From Melioribacter sp. (lineage in GTDB: Bacteria > Bacteroidota > Ignavibacteria > Ignavibacteriales > Melioribacteraceae), in NCBI GenBank assembly GCA_020723965.1, contig DYHW01000003.1, positions 158,587-222,586 of the forward strand: 64,000 bases of DNA, read 5' to 3'. Below, piece after piece: positions 54,136-63,750 of this stretch (position 1 is the stretch's first letter; each line of letters begins with the position of its first letter). The notes below the pieces were generated by a model. The model was given only the letters and a program-made list of their open reading frames with translations, was not told where the DNA came from and did not search any database. The position numbers and the translations under genes were made by a program.

Positions 54136-56550
54136 TTAGAAAATGAATTGATATCTTAATTGCCTCCAATCAACTATTTCTATGTTATAGCCGTTGGATA
54201 CTAAGAGTATGGCGCCAGTAAGATCAGTACGTAAAACATCTACTTTGAATTGTTGTAATCTTTGAAGCACTGTCTGGCTTGGGTGGCGAAACTTGTTCGC
54301 CACACCGGCACTGATAATAGCTAATTTTGGTTTAACATAAGAGAGAAATTGGTTGCCAGTGCTTGTTTTACTTCCATGATGCCCAGCTTTCAAAACATCA
54401 GATTTCAAAAATGATTTATACTTATCAACATAATCATCTTCCACACGAACGCCAGCATCTCCCGTAAAAAGAAAAGATGTTTTGCCATAAACTAATTTCA
54501 TCATTCCGCTTCTATCGTTGGATTTTAATGGCGCAAAATAGTTGTTTGTTGTGTCATTCAAAACATAGAAACGCGCGTTCCCGATACGAATAATTTTTTT
54601 TGTGAAATGCCTAAAAGGAATTTTTTGTTGAGTTAATAATTTTTCTAACCTTAAATCTTTCATGTCATTTGTATCAAGAAGCGGTTTGAAAATATATCTT
54701 ATCTTTGATTTTTTTATCAATGAAAGAAAACCCGCGTAATGGTCAGAATCGACATGCGAAATGAAACCGTAGTCAATTTTATCAATGTCAAGCTTATCAA
54801 GCAGCGGTTGGATTACACGCGTACCGTTATCGAAATATTTAGTTGCATCTCCAGCATCGATAAGCGCTGTTTTACCATTCGGAAATTTTACTATAAAAGC
54901 ATCGCCTTGACCCACATCAACTGCCAAGATAGACAATTCCTTTTCCGGCATCAATTGATAATTGTCTATGCGTATAAAAAAAAGAAATGTAAAAAGCGCT
55001 AATCCATATCCAATCATTTTAGTTTTTGTATTCGAAAATTTTTTCCAAATAAAAAACAAAACCGCTAAAAAGAGATAGAAAATGATAGCATCATAAACAC
55101 TAAACTGATGAATTGATATGTAAGAATAATTTTCATTGCCCATCAGCCGCACAAACCAATACATACCATAAGTAAGAAACTCATTTGCAGATGCAAAAAC
55201 AGTGCCAAGAGCGCCGTAGAAAAATCCAAGCAACACTGTTAGAATACCCAGTCCAACAATTGAACCCGAAAGAGGAATAACAATTAAGTTAGCAATGATA
55301 GAAGTGATTGATAAGCGGTTAAAATACGCCAGCGTAAAAGGAAGCGTTCCTATTTGTGCAGCTAAACAGGATACTGAAAAAATTAAGAACCATTTGATCA
55401 GTTTAGAATTCATATTGATCTGTTCTATCGAATATTTTAACGGCGGAAACAATACTATGAGAGAAAGCATTGCGGAAAATGATAATTGGAAACTCGGATT
55501 AAATAATTCGTTAGGATTTAGAAGTAATATTATGAAAGCAGAAAAAGCTAAAGCGTTAAGACTGTTGTAATCTCTTCCGGCAGCTGGCGCAGCTAATAAA
55601 GAGAGCGCCATAATTGTAGAGCGGAATATTGGCGCATCGGCTCCTGTAACAATCATGTAAAAAAGCAGACCGACCACTGTTAGTATATATCTTGCCGTTA
55701 TGTTAAACCGACTAAATGCGAACAAAAAGATCAAAACAATATAACCTACATGAAGACCCGAGACAGACAAAACATGAACTGCACCGGAATTAACAAAATC
55801 ACTTTTTATTTCATTATCTATTGAACGCTGATCTGCAAGAAGCAGCCCGCGCAATAGTCCTTCTGTTGTGTTATTGTGGAGTGCAATTATCTTAGAATCT
55901 ATCTCTTTCCGTATTTGAAAAATAATATTTGGCAGATATGAGACGCTTGAAGAAAGAATCAGAAAATCATCAGCATTATAAATATTAGCAAGCGCAATTA
56001 TTCCTCTTTCATTCAGATATTTTTCGTAATCAAATTCGCCCGGATTCCTTTCGTTTCGCGGTCTTTGAATTACTCCATTAAAAACGATCTCGTTTCCTAT
56101 TGCCAGCTTTCCATATAATGCTTCAATTTTTTTATCATCGTCGTAAACCGAACAAAGCAATTTGTAATTCATTTTATCTATTTTTTCAGCAGTACGAACA
56201 GAATCGCTTTTCACAGTAAGAATTATTCTTCCTTTTTTTTTCAATTCGATCTTCTCAATTTTACCATAGACTTTTGCATTAGATATTTTTGGTTTTTCAA
56301 ACGGATAGATAACCTTTGTTTGATTGAACGAACTATGATAAGCCATTCCAAAAGTAAGACTGGCTGACAAGAGAAAAATATTTTTAAGTTCGGCGAATCT
56401 CTTGTTATATAAATTGTGAAGAATTAATAAAACCGATAACAAGAAGGAAAATATAATTAGAAGCAAAAGAAGCGGAACGTTATAAATTGATTGAGCAATT
56501 ATTCCAAAAATAAAAACAATTAAAAATCTGATGAGTGGATAATTATTCAC
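54136..56550 (-). CDS. comEC: ComEC/Rec2 DNA uptake channel protein
   Basis: This 804-residue protein has N-terminal membrane helices and the extracellular DUF4131-type domain (with NPGEFDYEKYLNERGI). The Competence domain has HVLSVSGLHVGYIV and about nine helices. The C-terminal metallo-beta-lactamase domain shows LAVDVGQGDAFIVKFPNG, HVDSDHYAGFL and KAGHHGSKTST, so its metal ligands are kept. It imports single-stranded DNA in competent cells. Overlaps the phosphatase-superfamily gene by 4 bp. No other competence gene is in the window. Confidence 0.93.
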   Translation of the reverse strand: MNNYPLIRFLIVFIFGIIAQSIYNVPLLLLLIIFSFLLSVLLILHNLYNKRFAELKNIFLLSASLTFGMAYHSSFNQTKVIYPFEKPKISNAKVYGKIEKIELKKKGRIILTVKSDSVRTAEKIDKMNYKLLCSVYDDDKKIEALYGKLAIGNEIVFNGVIQRPRNERNPGEFDYEKYLNERGIIALANIYNADDFLILSSSVSYLPNIIFQIRKEIDSKIIALHNNTTEGLLRGLLLADQRSIDNEIKSDFVNSGAVHVLSVSGLHVGYIVLIFLFAFSRFNITARYILTVVGLLFYMIVTGADAPIFRSTIMALSLLAAPAAGRDYNSLNALAFSAFIILLLNPNELFNPSFQLSFSAMLSLIVLFPPLKYSIEQINMNSKLIKWFLIFSVSCLAAQIGTLPFTLAYFNRLSITSIIANLIVIPLSGSIVGLGILTVLLGFFYGALGTVFASANEFLTYGMYWFVRLMGNENYSYISIHQFSVYDAIIFYLFLAVLFFIWKKFSNTKTKMIGYGLALFTFLFFIRIDNYQLMPEKELSILAVDVGQGDAFIVKFPNGKTALIDAGDATKYFDNGTRVIQPLLDKLDIDKIDYGFISHVDSDHYAGFLSLIKKSKIRYIFKPLLDTNDMKDLRLEKLLTQQKIPFRHFTKKIIRIGNARFYVLNDTTNNYFAPLKSNDRSGMMKLVYGKTSFLFTGDAGVRVEDDYVDKYKSFLKSDVLKAGHHGSKTSTGNQFLSYVKPKLAIISAGVANKFRHPSQTVLQRLQQFKVDVLRTDLTGAILLVSNGYNIEIVDWRQLRYQFIF

Positions 56551-57452
56551 TCATACATCTCCATTATTGCATGTTTAATATCTGAAAGATTTTTGATCCG
56601 TTTTGATAATTGTTCGGCATTTTTTCCGGCTGTAATTCCGAGAGCCGGATTGAGCGTATGCATTTTACTAGAAAGATCTTCAAAGTTGCCATGATCAGAA
56701 CAGACAATAAGAGAAATGTTCCTACTAAGATTTGAAATTACATGAAAAAGGAACCGGTCCAAAGTCTTAGTTGTTTTTTCAAGTTGTTCAATATTTCTTC
56801 CATGTCCAAGATGGTCTGTGTGGAATATCTCGAACAATGTGAAATGATTTTGAGAGCCAAGACGGAGAAGTCTTTTAGCGGCAGTCTCTGGCTTTATGAC
56901 AGGCAGCTTGTAGTTAAAGCGGGCAATAAGCCGGCTGTTATCAATTTCAGCGCTTATTGCTCGTCCGTTTCTCAAGTCCGATATTTTATTCAGTCTAATT
57001 CCTGATAAGACACAACTGAGTGTAGTTACGCTCAATCTTCTTCTGCCTGAATTTACATATTCAAAGAATACTTTAGGATATGCGTTAACAAAAGAAACTT
57101 TTTTTTTTCTTTTTTTGAATTCGTGTAAAATATTTTTTTCTTTAATTAACGGAAGAAGAGTTGAGAAAGGATAAGGGCCAAAATGTTTCCCAATCAACAT
57201 AGGCGCATTAACGCCGCAAAAGATTGATGTCTGCCCCGTTCCGCTTAGCGGAATATCGGGTACGCCCATACATGCATCTACGGGAAATAAAAATGCGTTA
57301 TCGCTTTCTAAATATTTATTACCATCAAGGTGCGGTATTTTACCAAATAATTCTTCAAAAGTTCGAAACCCGTATTTGAAAAAGGGATTATTCTCGTAAT
57401 CCTTTTTGCCAATTCCAACTCCATCAATAAAAATCATTATCGTTGAATGCAA
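56547..57452 (-). CDS. Alkaline-phosphatase-superfamily metalloenzyme
   Basis: This 301-residue protein has the superfamily metal sites: MIFIDGVGIG (Asp), PLSGTGQTSIFCG (Ser/Thr nucleophile region), FHTDHLGHGR and VCSDHGN, plus a late His in KMHTLNPA. It resembles phosphoglycerate mutase/phosphopentomutase-type metalloenzymes often left as 'metalloenzyme domain protein'. The substrate is not known. It overlaps comEC by 4 bp and follows dtd by 15 bp. Confidence 0.8.
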   Translation of the reverse strand: MHSTIMIFIDGVGIGKKDYENNPFFKYGFRTFEELFGKIPHLDGNKYLESDNAFLFPVDACMGVPDIPLSGTGQTSIFCGVNAPMLIGKHFGPYPFSTLLPLIKEKNILHEFKKRKKKVSFVNAYPKVFFEYVNSGRRRLSVTTLSCVLSGIRLNKISDLRNGRAISAEIDNSRLIARFNYKLPVIKPETAAKRLLRLGSQNHFTLFEIFHTDHLGHGRNIEQLEKTTKTLDRFLFHVISNLSRNISLIVCSDHGNFEDLSSKMHTLNPALGITAGKNAEQLSKRIKNLSDIKHAIMEMYE

Positions 57453-57467
57453 TTGATCTTCCTTTCT

Positions 57468-57920
57468 TTATTCTTTCGATTCAACCAATACCGTAACTGG
57501 ACCGTCATTAAATATTTTGACAATCATCATTGCCCCAAATAGACCCGATTTCACTTTATCGTTACCAAGGTTAATCTTCATCCTCTCTATAAATTTTTTG
57601 TACATCATTTCAGCAATTTCTGGTTTAGCTGCATCAGTAAAACTTGGGCGGTTTCCTCTGCGCGTATCTCCGTAAAGTGTAAATTGAGAAATCACAAGCG
57701 CTTCACCGTTAATATCTTTTAGTGAAAGATTCATCTTTTCATTTTCATCTTCGAATATCCTAAGGTTTGCGCATTTATCGGCTAGAAAAAGCAAGTCGTT
57801 TTCAGTATCTTTTTCTTTTACTCCAAGCAGAATAACCATTCCCTTTTTAATTTCAGCGTAATGTTTCGGATTGTCGATGGTCACTGAACCTTCCGTAACT
57901 CTCTGAACTAAAGCTTTCAT
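57468..57920 (-). CDS. dtd: D-aminoacyl-tRNA deacylase
   Basis: This 150-residue protein hydrolyses D-amino acids mischarged on tRNA. It has the N-terminal MKALVQRVTEGSV, the active-site SQFTLYGDTRRGNRPSF and the Gly-cisPro motif NDGPVTVLVE. Length and motifs match Dtd closely. It overlaps prmC by 4 bp. Confidence 0.96.
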   Translation of the reverse strand: MKALVQRVTEGSVTIDNPKHYAEIKKGMVILLGVKEKDTENDLLFLADKCANLRIFEDENEKMNLSLKDINGEALVISQFTLYGDTRRGNRPSFTDAAKPEIAEMMYKKFIERMKINLGNDKVKSGLFGAMMIVKIFNDGPVTVLVESKE

Positions 57921-58768
57921 TTTAATTCTCCAATCACTACTCTATCAATTTGCTGTAAGTCTTTTACAAATTGAATATCAATGAAATTATTTTCAGAAAG
58001 AATTCTCAATACATCTTCCCGCTGCCCTTTTCCAATTTCCATAAAAATTTTACCGCTGCTTTTTAGAAATAATTTTGCTTGTGCAGCAATTTTTCTGTAA
58101 TAATTTAATCCGTCATTTGAATCTGTTAGAGCAACATCAGGTTCATATTGAGTGATCTCGTTTTGAAGATTCCAATATTCTTCCATACTAACATACGGCG
58201 GATTGGCAACAGCCAGATCGAACATTTCTAATGCTGCGGAATAATTGTTAATATCAGAAATCATAAATCGAATCTTACGATCAACCTCATTAAATGCAGC
58301 ATTTTCCTTGGCTACCTGAATTGCTTTTTCGGAAATATCAATCGCCGCGACATCAACTTCATTCAAATATTTGGAAAGAGCAATCGAAATATTTCCGCTT
58401 CCGGTTCCGATGTCTAGAATCTTCAAACCGTTTTTGTCTTTGCAATAGTTAAGAACTTCTTCAACCAATATTTCCGTTTCCGGACGTGGAATTAGAACAT
58501 CTGGCGTTACCTTCATGGTTAATCCGTAAAACTCAATCTTGCCAATTATGTATTGAAGCGGTTCGAACTTTCCTCTTCTGCTGATCCACCCGCGGTATCT
58601 ATCTACTTCTTTTTCTTTTAAGGGTTGATCGAACTTGAGATATAGGTCTAATCTTTTGCAATTGAGGATTTCAGCCAGAAGAAGTTCCGCATTCAGTCGA
58701 GGTGATTCTATCCCCTTCTTCTCAAGAAATTCCGTTGATAATTTTATTGATTCAAGAACAGTCAGCAT
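57917..58768 (-). CDS. prmC: Peptide chain release factor N5-glutamine methyltransferase
   Basis: This 283-residue SAM enzyme methylates the GGQ glutamine of RF1 and RF2. The N-terminal helical domain has SPRLNAELLLAEIL and RGKFEPLQYIIGK. The catalytic domain has LDIGTGSGNISIAL and VANPPYVSMEEY with the NPPY motif. Its substrate prfB lies at 31.2 kb. First gene of the prmC-dtd-metalloenzyme-comEC-murB operon. Confidence 0.95.
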   Translation of the reverse strand: MLTVLESIKLSTEFLEKKGIESPRLNAELLLAEILNCKRLDLYLKFDQPLKEKEVDRYRGWISRRGKFEPLQYIIGKIEFYGLTMKVTPDVLIPRPETEILVEEVLNYCKDKNGLKILDIGTGSGNISIALSKYLNEVDVAAIDISEKAIQVAKENAAFNEVDRKIRFMISDINNYSAALEMFDLAVANPPYVSMEEYWNLQNEITQYEPDVALTDSNDGLNYYRKIAAQAKLFLKSSGKIFMEIGKGQREDVLRILSENNFIDIQFVKDLQQIDRVVIGELK

Positions 58769-59079
58769 CTTATTCCATTTTTTTATTTTAAAATATTTCT
58801 CCTTCTGCTATTTGTTAATTTATTCTTTTTTTTCAGAAGTGTAAAAATATATCATGACTATTACATTTTTTCGTCTTTCTTCTTTTGGCATGACTTATAT
58901 TTTAGTTTTTAAAGATGCTCTAAGAAAATTTATTTTTCACTTTTCATTAAAAGAGCAGCAACTTCTATCAGTATTTTTCTCAGAAATATAAATTCTGCAT
59001 TTCCGAGGGATCGTTCCGACTACTTCTCTGTTCCTGCTAAAGCCGGGCAGGCTCAATTCTTCATTCTAAATTCTCAATT
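58769..59079. other. Intergenic region, no gene seen
   Basis: About 310 bp of AT-rich sequence between the prmC start and the end of the DUF35 gene. Only a short imperfect inverted repeat (CCTGC...GCAGG, near 59030-59050) and a run of TTCTAAATTCTCAATTC repeats were seen. No tRNA, start codon with ribosome site or good terminator was found. Confidence 0.45.
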
Positions 59080-59469
59080 CTAAATTAGAATTGCTTTATA
59101 CCCGTAACAATGCAAACCCCACTTCCCTTCTTCTTGAATTTTGCGAAAGACCAATTTTACTTTTGCGCCTATCTCAACTTTATCTACTGCGCAATCAGCT
59201 AATTGCGCTGTTAATCGGACTCCATCCTTCAATTCAATTATTCCAACAGCGTAAGGAACTTCTTTAGAAAATTTTTCTGAGCCAACTCTGATAATTGTGA
59301 ATGTTAATAGTGTTCCTTCTTCATTCAGTTTGATCTCCTCGAAGCTTTTCGATTTACAATTTGGACAAATCAATCGAGGCGGGAAATAAATTGCGTTACA
59401 AACTGTACATCGCCCTGCTTCAAGACGATAACGTTGTGGAATTTCGCGAGCATATCTTGGACTAATCAT
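59080..59469 (-). CDS. DUF35 OB-fold protein with zinc ribbon, HMG-CoA synthase complex partner
   Basis: This protein has an N-terminal zinc ribbon with [18 protein letters not shown] (two CxxC pairs) and a C-terminal OB-fold ([20 protein letters not shown]). In archaea such DUF35 proteins bridge acetyl-CoA thiolase and HMG-CoA synthase in one complex. The frame is open from 59496, but the ATG at 59469 overlaps the thiolase stop by ATGA and has GGAGG just upstream, so it is preferred (129 residues). The neighbours are the thiolase and HMG-CoA synthase, the archaeal arrangement. Confidence 0.9.
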   Translation of the reverse strand: MISPRYAREIPQRYRLEAGRCTVCNAIYFPPRLICPNCKSKSFEEIKLNEEGTLLTFTIIRVGSEKFSKEVPYAVGIIELKDGVRLTAQLADCAVDKVEIGAKVKLVFRKIQEEGKWGLHCYGYKAILI

Positions 59470-60614
59470 ATTGCCTCCAAAATGTGAATTATACAACTTG
59501 CACCTGAACCGCCCATATTTTGCGCTAAACCAATTCGAGCATTATTAACTTGTCTATCGCCTGCTTTACCAGTTAACTGTTCATACAATTCGATTATTTG
59601 AGCTATACCTGTTGCGCCAACCGGATGACCTTTGGATTTTAAGCCGCCGCTTGAATTGATTGGTATCTTGCCATTAAGAGAAGTTAATCCTTGTTCAACT
59701 GCGGCACCGCCTTTCCCTTTTTCAAAAAATCCTAATTCTTCAGTAATAACAATTTCTGCAATTGTGAAACAATCATGCGCCTCTGCAAAATTTATATCAG
59801 CGGGTTTAATACCTGCTTGTTTATATGCTTTTACAGCAGCAGCTGATACTGCTTTAAGAGTTGTTAAACTTTCTCTGCTGTGAAGCGTGATTGTATCGGA
59901 TGCCTGCGCTGATGCAATTACTTTTATTGGATTGTTAGTAAATTTCTTTGCAGCATCCATCGAACATAAAATAACTGCTGCCGCACCGTCACTCACCGGC
60001 GAGCAATCTAATAATCTAAGCGGATCGGCAACCATAGTAGATTTCATTACTTGTTCAAGCGAAACTTGTGAGCGAAACTGCGCATTTGGATTCATCGAAC
60101 CATTTTTATGATTTTTTACTGCAACTGCTGCAAGTTGTTCTCTCGTAGTTCCGAATTGATGCATATGCGCTCGTGCAATCATTGCATACAATCCCGGGAA
60201 TGTAACTCCATTATATACTTCATATTCTTGATCTGCAGCAGTAGCTAACGATTCAGTTACATCGGCGCCATCGGTCATTTTTTCAACTCCGCCGGCAAGA
60301 ACAATTTCACTTTGCCCTGAAGCAATTTCGAGATATGCTTGACGAAACGCTGCTCCGCCAGAAGCGCATGCAGATTCAACACGCGTTGCAGGAATTGGAT
60401 TCATACCAAGATAATCTGTCATAACGGCACCAATATGTTCTTGCCCAACAAACAATCCGCTTGACATCGTTCCTACGTAGATCGAATCAATATGATCAAC
60501 TTTAGAATTCTCAATTGCTTTCAATGCAGCTTCAACAAAAATATCTCTTAAAGATTGATTCCACAGCTCGCCGAATTTTGTCATCCCAATACCAATTACA
60601 GCTACATCTTTCAT
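59466..60614 (-). CDS. Acetyl-CoA acetyltransferase, archaeal/SCP-x-type thiolase
   Basis: This 382-residue thiolase has the nucleophile in [14 protein letters not shown] (about residue 88), [11 protein letters not shown] and [15 protein letters not shown] with the catalytic His. The final [14 protein letters not shown] lies at the C-terminus. The form is that of archaeal thiolases that make acetoacetyl-CoA for the mevalonate route. AAGGAG precedes the ATG. HMG-CoA synthase is 12 bp upstream, and the DUF35 gene overlaps the end. Confidence 0.9.
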   Translation of the reverse strand: MKDVAVIGIGMTKFGELWNQSLRDIFVEAALKAIENSKVDHIDSIYVGTMSSGLFVGQEHIGAVMTDYLGMNPIPATRVESACASGGAAFRQAYLEIASGQSEIVLAGGVEKMTDGADVTESLATAADQEYEVYNGVTFPGLYAMIARAHMHQFGTTREQLAAVAVKNHKNGSMNPNAQFRSQVSLEQVMKSTMVADPLRLLDCSPVSDGAAAVILCSMDAAKKFTNNPIKVIASAQASDTITLHSRESLTTLKAVSAAAVKAYKQAGIKPADINFAEAHDCFTIAEIVITEELGFFEKGKGGAAVEQGLTSLNGKIPINSSGGLKSKGHPVGATGIAQIIELYEQLTGKAGDRQVNNARIGLAQNMGGSGASCIIHILEAI

Positions 60615-60626
60615 ATCAATTTCTCC

Positions 60627-61673
60627 TTATTCATTTAAAATAATTTTTCTTCTGAATTTTGCATACTCGCCGTAATCGAGATAGATTTTATTATTATCGA
60701 GCATATCTTTAACCTTCGGAGCCAAACTTCTGACTTTTTCTATTTCATCGGTAACTTGAAAAATAAAACCGTCGCTGCCGGCGCCGGAACCAAACGAAAC
60801 CATAAAAATTTTGTCATTTGGTTTTGCGAGATCAAGAATTGCAGAAAGCCCAGTTGGCGATGAACCCGAATAAGTATTTCCCATCCACGGAACTATCCAA
60901 CCGGCTTCTAATTGTTCTTTTGTAAATCCTAATTTTTTACCTGCTTCTTGAGGAAATTTTCCGTTGGGCATATGAAATACTGCGAACTTAAAATCTTTTG
61001 GAGACATTCCGGATTTTTCGAGTAAATTTTTTCCGGCATTAAGAATATGTTTAAAGTATGCGGGTTCGCCTGTAAATCTTCCGGCATGCCTTGGATAAAA
61101 TTCACCTTCTCTTCTCCAAAAATCCGGCGTATCTGATGTGTAGGAATTTGTAAATAAAATTTCTGCTGCAACATTTTCTTTTCCCATTATAAAAGCTGAG
61201 CCGCCGGCGGAAGCGGAATATTCAAGCGCATCGCCGGGTGCGCCTTGCGAAGTATCTGCGCCAATTCCTAAAGCATAATCCATTTCACTGGCTTTAACAA
61301 GACTGTAGGCAACAAACATTGCTTCAGTGCCTGCTTTGCATGCAAACTCGTAACTTGCAACATGAACGTGGGGACCAATACCAAGCGCATCTATTAAAAC
61401 AGTACCGCTTGGTTTAACTGCGTAGGGATGAGATTCTGAGCCAATATAAACCGCGCCGATTTTTTGAGGATCAATGCGCGCGCGCTTTAATGCATACTTT
61501 GCCGCTTCAACAGATATCGTGATAGTGTCTTCATCTAAACCAGGTACAGTTTTTTCGTACAGCTGCAACCCGCGTTTAATTGATTCGGGATCAGCGCCCC
61601 ACTGTTTAGCAATTTGATCGACTTTGATACGATAACGAGGAAGGTAAGAGCCGTAACCAACAATTCCTATCAT
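60627..61673 (-). CDS. Hydroxymethylglutaryl-CoA synthase (archaeal type)
   Basis: The protein condenses acetoacetyl-CoA with acetyl-CoA. It has GIVGYGSYLPRYRI at the start, the nucleophilic Cys in SYEFACKAGTEAM, the active-site His in FHMPNGKFPQEAG and FGSGAGSDGFIF. It lacks features of the eukaryotic and staphylococcal forms and resembles archaeal ones. The frame is open from 61685, but ATG 61673 has GGAGGT (61678-61683) four bases upstream and is preferred (348 residues). With the thiolase and DUF35 protein it feeds mevalonate synthesis; HMG-CoA reductase is not in the window. Confidence 0.92.
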   Translation of the reverse strand: MIGIVGYGSYLPRYRIKVDQIAKQWGADPESIKRGLQLYEKTVPGLDEDTITISVEAAKYALKRARIDPQKIGAVYIGSESHPYAVKPSGTVLIDALGIGPHVHVASYEFACKAGTEAMFVAYSLVKASEMDYALGIGADTSQGAPGDALEYSASAGGSAFIMGKENVAAEILFTNSYTSDTPDFWRREGEFYPRHAGRFTGEPAYFKHILNAGKNLLEKSGMSPKDFKFAVFHMPNGKFPQEAGKKLGFTKEQLEAGWIVPWMGNTYSGSSPTGLSAILDLAKPNDKIFMVSFGSGAGSDGFIFQVTDEIEKVRSLAPKVKDMLDNNKIYLDYGEYAKFRRKIILNE

Positions 61674-61779
61674 ATAGACCTCCATTTACTTTAATACTGT
61701 TAGAGTTATAAAGTATTGATTTATAAACTTGCTTATAGTCTTTTTGTTTTACAGAGTCTAATGAAAATAATTGTTCTTC

Positions 61780-62700
61780 TTATTCAGAATTGGAAAGTAT
61801 TTGATCGGAAATTAATTCATAATTCACTGAAGAATCAACATTTATCCATTTTATATTTTTATTTTTTCTAAACCACGTCAATTGTCGTTTAGCATAGCGG
61901 CGGGTGTTTCTTTTGATTAGTTGAATTGCCCTTTCTAAACCGGTCTCATTTTCAAGATAAGATATAATTTCTTTGTAACCGACAGAATTTAATGCGTTTA
62001 AATCTTTTGAATAACCTTTGACAAGAATTTCTTCAACTTCCTTTACTAAACCGTCGGCAATCATTTGGTCAACACGCTTCTCAATATTACTGTAGAGTTT
62101 TTCCCGTTCCCAATTTAATCCATACAGAATAAAATTATAATCGCTTTTGCGGGCGTAACTTGCTTGAAATTTCCAAATCGGTTCGCCGGTAAGATGAAAA
62201 ACTTCTAGAGCACGCATAACTCTTTTCCAGTTTTGAGGCAGCATTTTAGCTGCACTTTGAGGATCGATCTTTTTTAATTCGTCATAAAGAAACTCGTTTC
62301 CATACTTGTCGCGTTTGAACTTTAACTCTTCACGATATTCTTCGTCAACATCGACAGTATTAAAAATACCATCAGTCAATGCTTTTATGTATAAACCCGA
62401 ACCTCCAACTACAACTGGAATTTTTCCTTTAGCAAATAATCCATCAATTATTTTCAAAGCATCTGTTTCGAATCTGCTGACGTTGTAAATTTCACCGGGT
62501 TCCATGAAATCTATAAAATGATGTTTGATTCTTGCCAATTCATCCGTACTTGGTTTAGCTGTTCCAATGTTCAAGTATTTATAAATTTGGCGGCTGTCTG
62601 CAGAGATAATCTCTGTACGTAATTTTTCCGCAAGTGTAATTCCTAATTTTGTTTTACCAGAACATGTAGAACCAACTATTACAATTATTTCCCGTTCCAT
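61780..62700 (-). CDS. miaA: tRNA dimethylallyltransferase
   Basis: This 306-residue enzyme adds an isopentenyl group from DMAPP to A37 of UNN-reading tRNAs. The P-loop is VGSTCSGKTKLGITLA and SADSRQIYKYLNIGTAKP is the DMAPP site. GGSGLYIKALTDG and the C-terminal RRYAKRQLTWFRKN complete the family pattern. It consumes the DMAPP produced by Fni. It overlaps pcm by 16 bp. Confidence 0.96.
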   Translation of the reverse strand: MEREIIVIVGSTCSGKTKLGITLAEKLRTEIISADSRQIYKYLNIGTAKPSTDELARIKHHFIDFMEPGEIYNVSRFETDALKIIDGLFAKGKIPVVVGGSGLYIKALTDGIFNTVDVDEEYREELKFKRDKYGNEFLYDELKKIDPQSAAKMLPQNWKRVMRALEVFHLTGEPIWKFQASYARKSDYNFILYGLNWEREKLYSNIEKRVDQMIADGLVKEVEEILVKGYSKDLNALNSVGYKEIISYLENETGLERAIQLIKRNTRRYAKRQLTWFRKNKNIKWINVDSSVNYELISDQILSNSE

Positions 62701-63323
62701 CCTTCTTTACCAATAAGTGGCACAAAAGCAAAATAAGGAACTTCGCGGGTAATAAATTTTTCTTCGGAAATTTTAGTGAGGATATTGAGAGTTTGTATTT
62801 TTTTATCGCCAATTGGAATTACAAGTTTACCGCCAACAGCAAGCTGCTTTTTAAGATTTGTAGGAACAATTGGTGCACCTGCAGTTACAATAATTCCATC
62901 ATAAGGAGAAAATTCTTCCCATCCAATCGTACCATCACCGCAGCGAGTAGCAATTTTCAAATTCAATTTATCAAAAATTTTCATCGCACTATTATATAGC
63001 TCAAGATGTCTTTCAATTGTAAAAACACGCACACCCATCTCATATATAATTGCAGCTTGATAGCCAGAGCCGGTTCCGATTTCCAAAATTCTATTTTGCG
63101 GCTGAGGATCGAGCGCTTGCGTCATAAATGCAACAGTATATGGCTGCGAGATTGTCTGACCTAAACCAATTGGAAGCGCTACATCTTTGTATGCATGTTG
63201 TTGCATAATTTCAGGAAGAAATAGATGACGCTCAACTTTTATGAACGCATCGAGCACACGCTGATTAGTTATTCCTCTCTGTTTCAAAATTTCTACGAGT
63301 TCTTCTCTTTCCGCTTCGAACAT
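62685..63323 (-). CDS. pcm: Protein-L-isoaspartate O-methyltransferase
   Basis: This protein repairs isoaspartyl residues with SAM. It has LGQTISQPYTVAFMTQAL, motif I LEIGTGSGYQAAI, DGIIVTAGAP and FVPLIGKEGW. The frame is open from a TTG at 63353, but the ATG at 63323 (MFEAEREELVE) is the better start (212 residues). It shares a transcript with miaA. Confidence 0.95.
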   Translation of the reverse strand: MFEAEREELVEILKQRGITNQRVLDAFIKVERHLFLPEIMQQHAYKDVALPIGLGQTISQPYTVAFMTQALDPQPQNRILEIGTGSGYQAAIIYEMGVRVFTIERHLELYNSAMKIFDKLNLKIATRCGDGTIGWEEFSPYDGIIVTAGAPIVPTNLKKQLAVGGKLVIPIGDKKIQTLNILTKISEEKFITREVPYFAFVPLIGKEGWNGK

Positions 63324-63406
63324 TTCTATAATTGATATTATTTTGCAACACAAAGATAAAAAACTTCGCCGTTAATCTTTTCATCAAAACAAAGGAGTAA
63401 AAAGAA

Positions 63407-63490
63407 ATGGTTACAACAATAGCCGATGCTATTATAATTGCGTTGATACGAGTAATAGACGTTACAATTGGAACGTTATATTTTTTTTGA
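63407..63490 (+). CDS. Possible 27-residue hydrophobic small protein
   Basis: An ATG with AGGAG nine bases upstream opens a frame of 27 codons. It reads MVTTIADAIIIALIRVIDVT and then IGTLYFF before TGA at 63488-63490. The product would be almost entirely one membrane helix. It lies in the divergent gap between pcm and tRNA-Gly. Single-helix small proteins of this size occur as toxins or regulators, but nothing here shows which, and translation is not proven. Confidence 0.35.
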   Translation: MVTTIADAIIIALIRVIDVTIGTLYFF

Positions 63491-63561
63491 TAGATAAGTT
63501 GATTAGCATTGAATGCAGTATTATATTTGTCCACGAAAAAAATGTTCTTAAAAAAATTGAT

Positions 63562-63634
63562 GCGGGAATAGCTCAGTTGGTAGAGCGTCACCTTGCCAAG
63601 GTGAATGTCGCGGGTTCGAGTCCCGTTTCCCGCT
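63562..63634 (+). tRNA. tRNA-Gly (anticodon GCC)
   Basis: The cloverleaf folds by eye. Acceptor GCGGGAA pairs with TTCCCGC, the D arm is GCTC...GAGC, and the anticodon stem TCACC/GGTGA has loop TTGCCAA, giving anticodon GCC. The T arm is GCGGG TTCGAGT CCCGT. CCA is not encoded. A strong terminator follows five bases later. Confidence 0.97.
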
Positions 63635-63638
63635 CTAC

Positions 63639-63666
63639 AATCCCGATAACTTTCGGGATTTTTTTT
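63639..63666 (+). terminator. Rho-independent terminator after tRNA-Gly
   Basis: The stem AATCCCGA (63639-63646) pairs with TCGGGATT (63653-63660) across a 6-nt loop and is followed by six further T residues. It directly follows tRNA-Gly and terminates that plus-strand transcript. Confidence 0.85.
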
Positions 63667-63750
63667 CTCTGTTCTCTAAATATTGTTTATATCGAATTGA
63701 ATTTATTAGAAATATTAATTCTCAATTTTTCATTTTCAATTCTTAACGGC

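Noticed and set aside
63265..63591. Minus-strand 108-codon open frame upstream of pcm
   Set aside because: It overlaps tRNA-Gly and the pcm start, is low-complexity and has no ribosome site.
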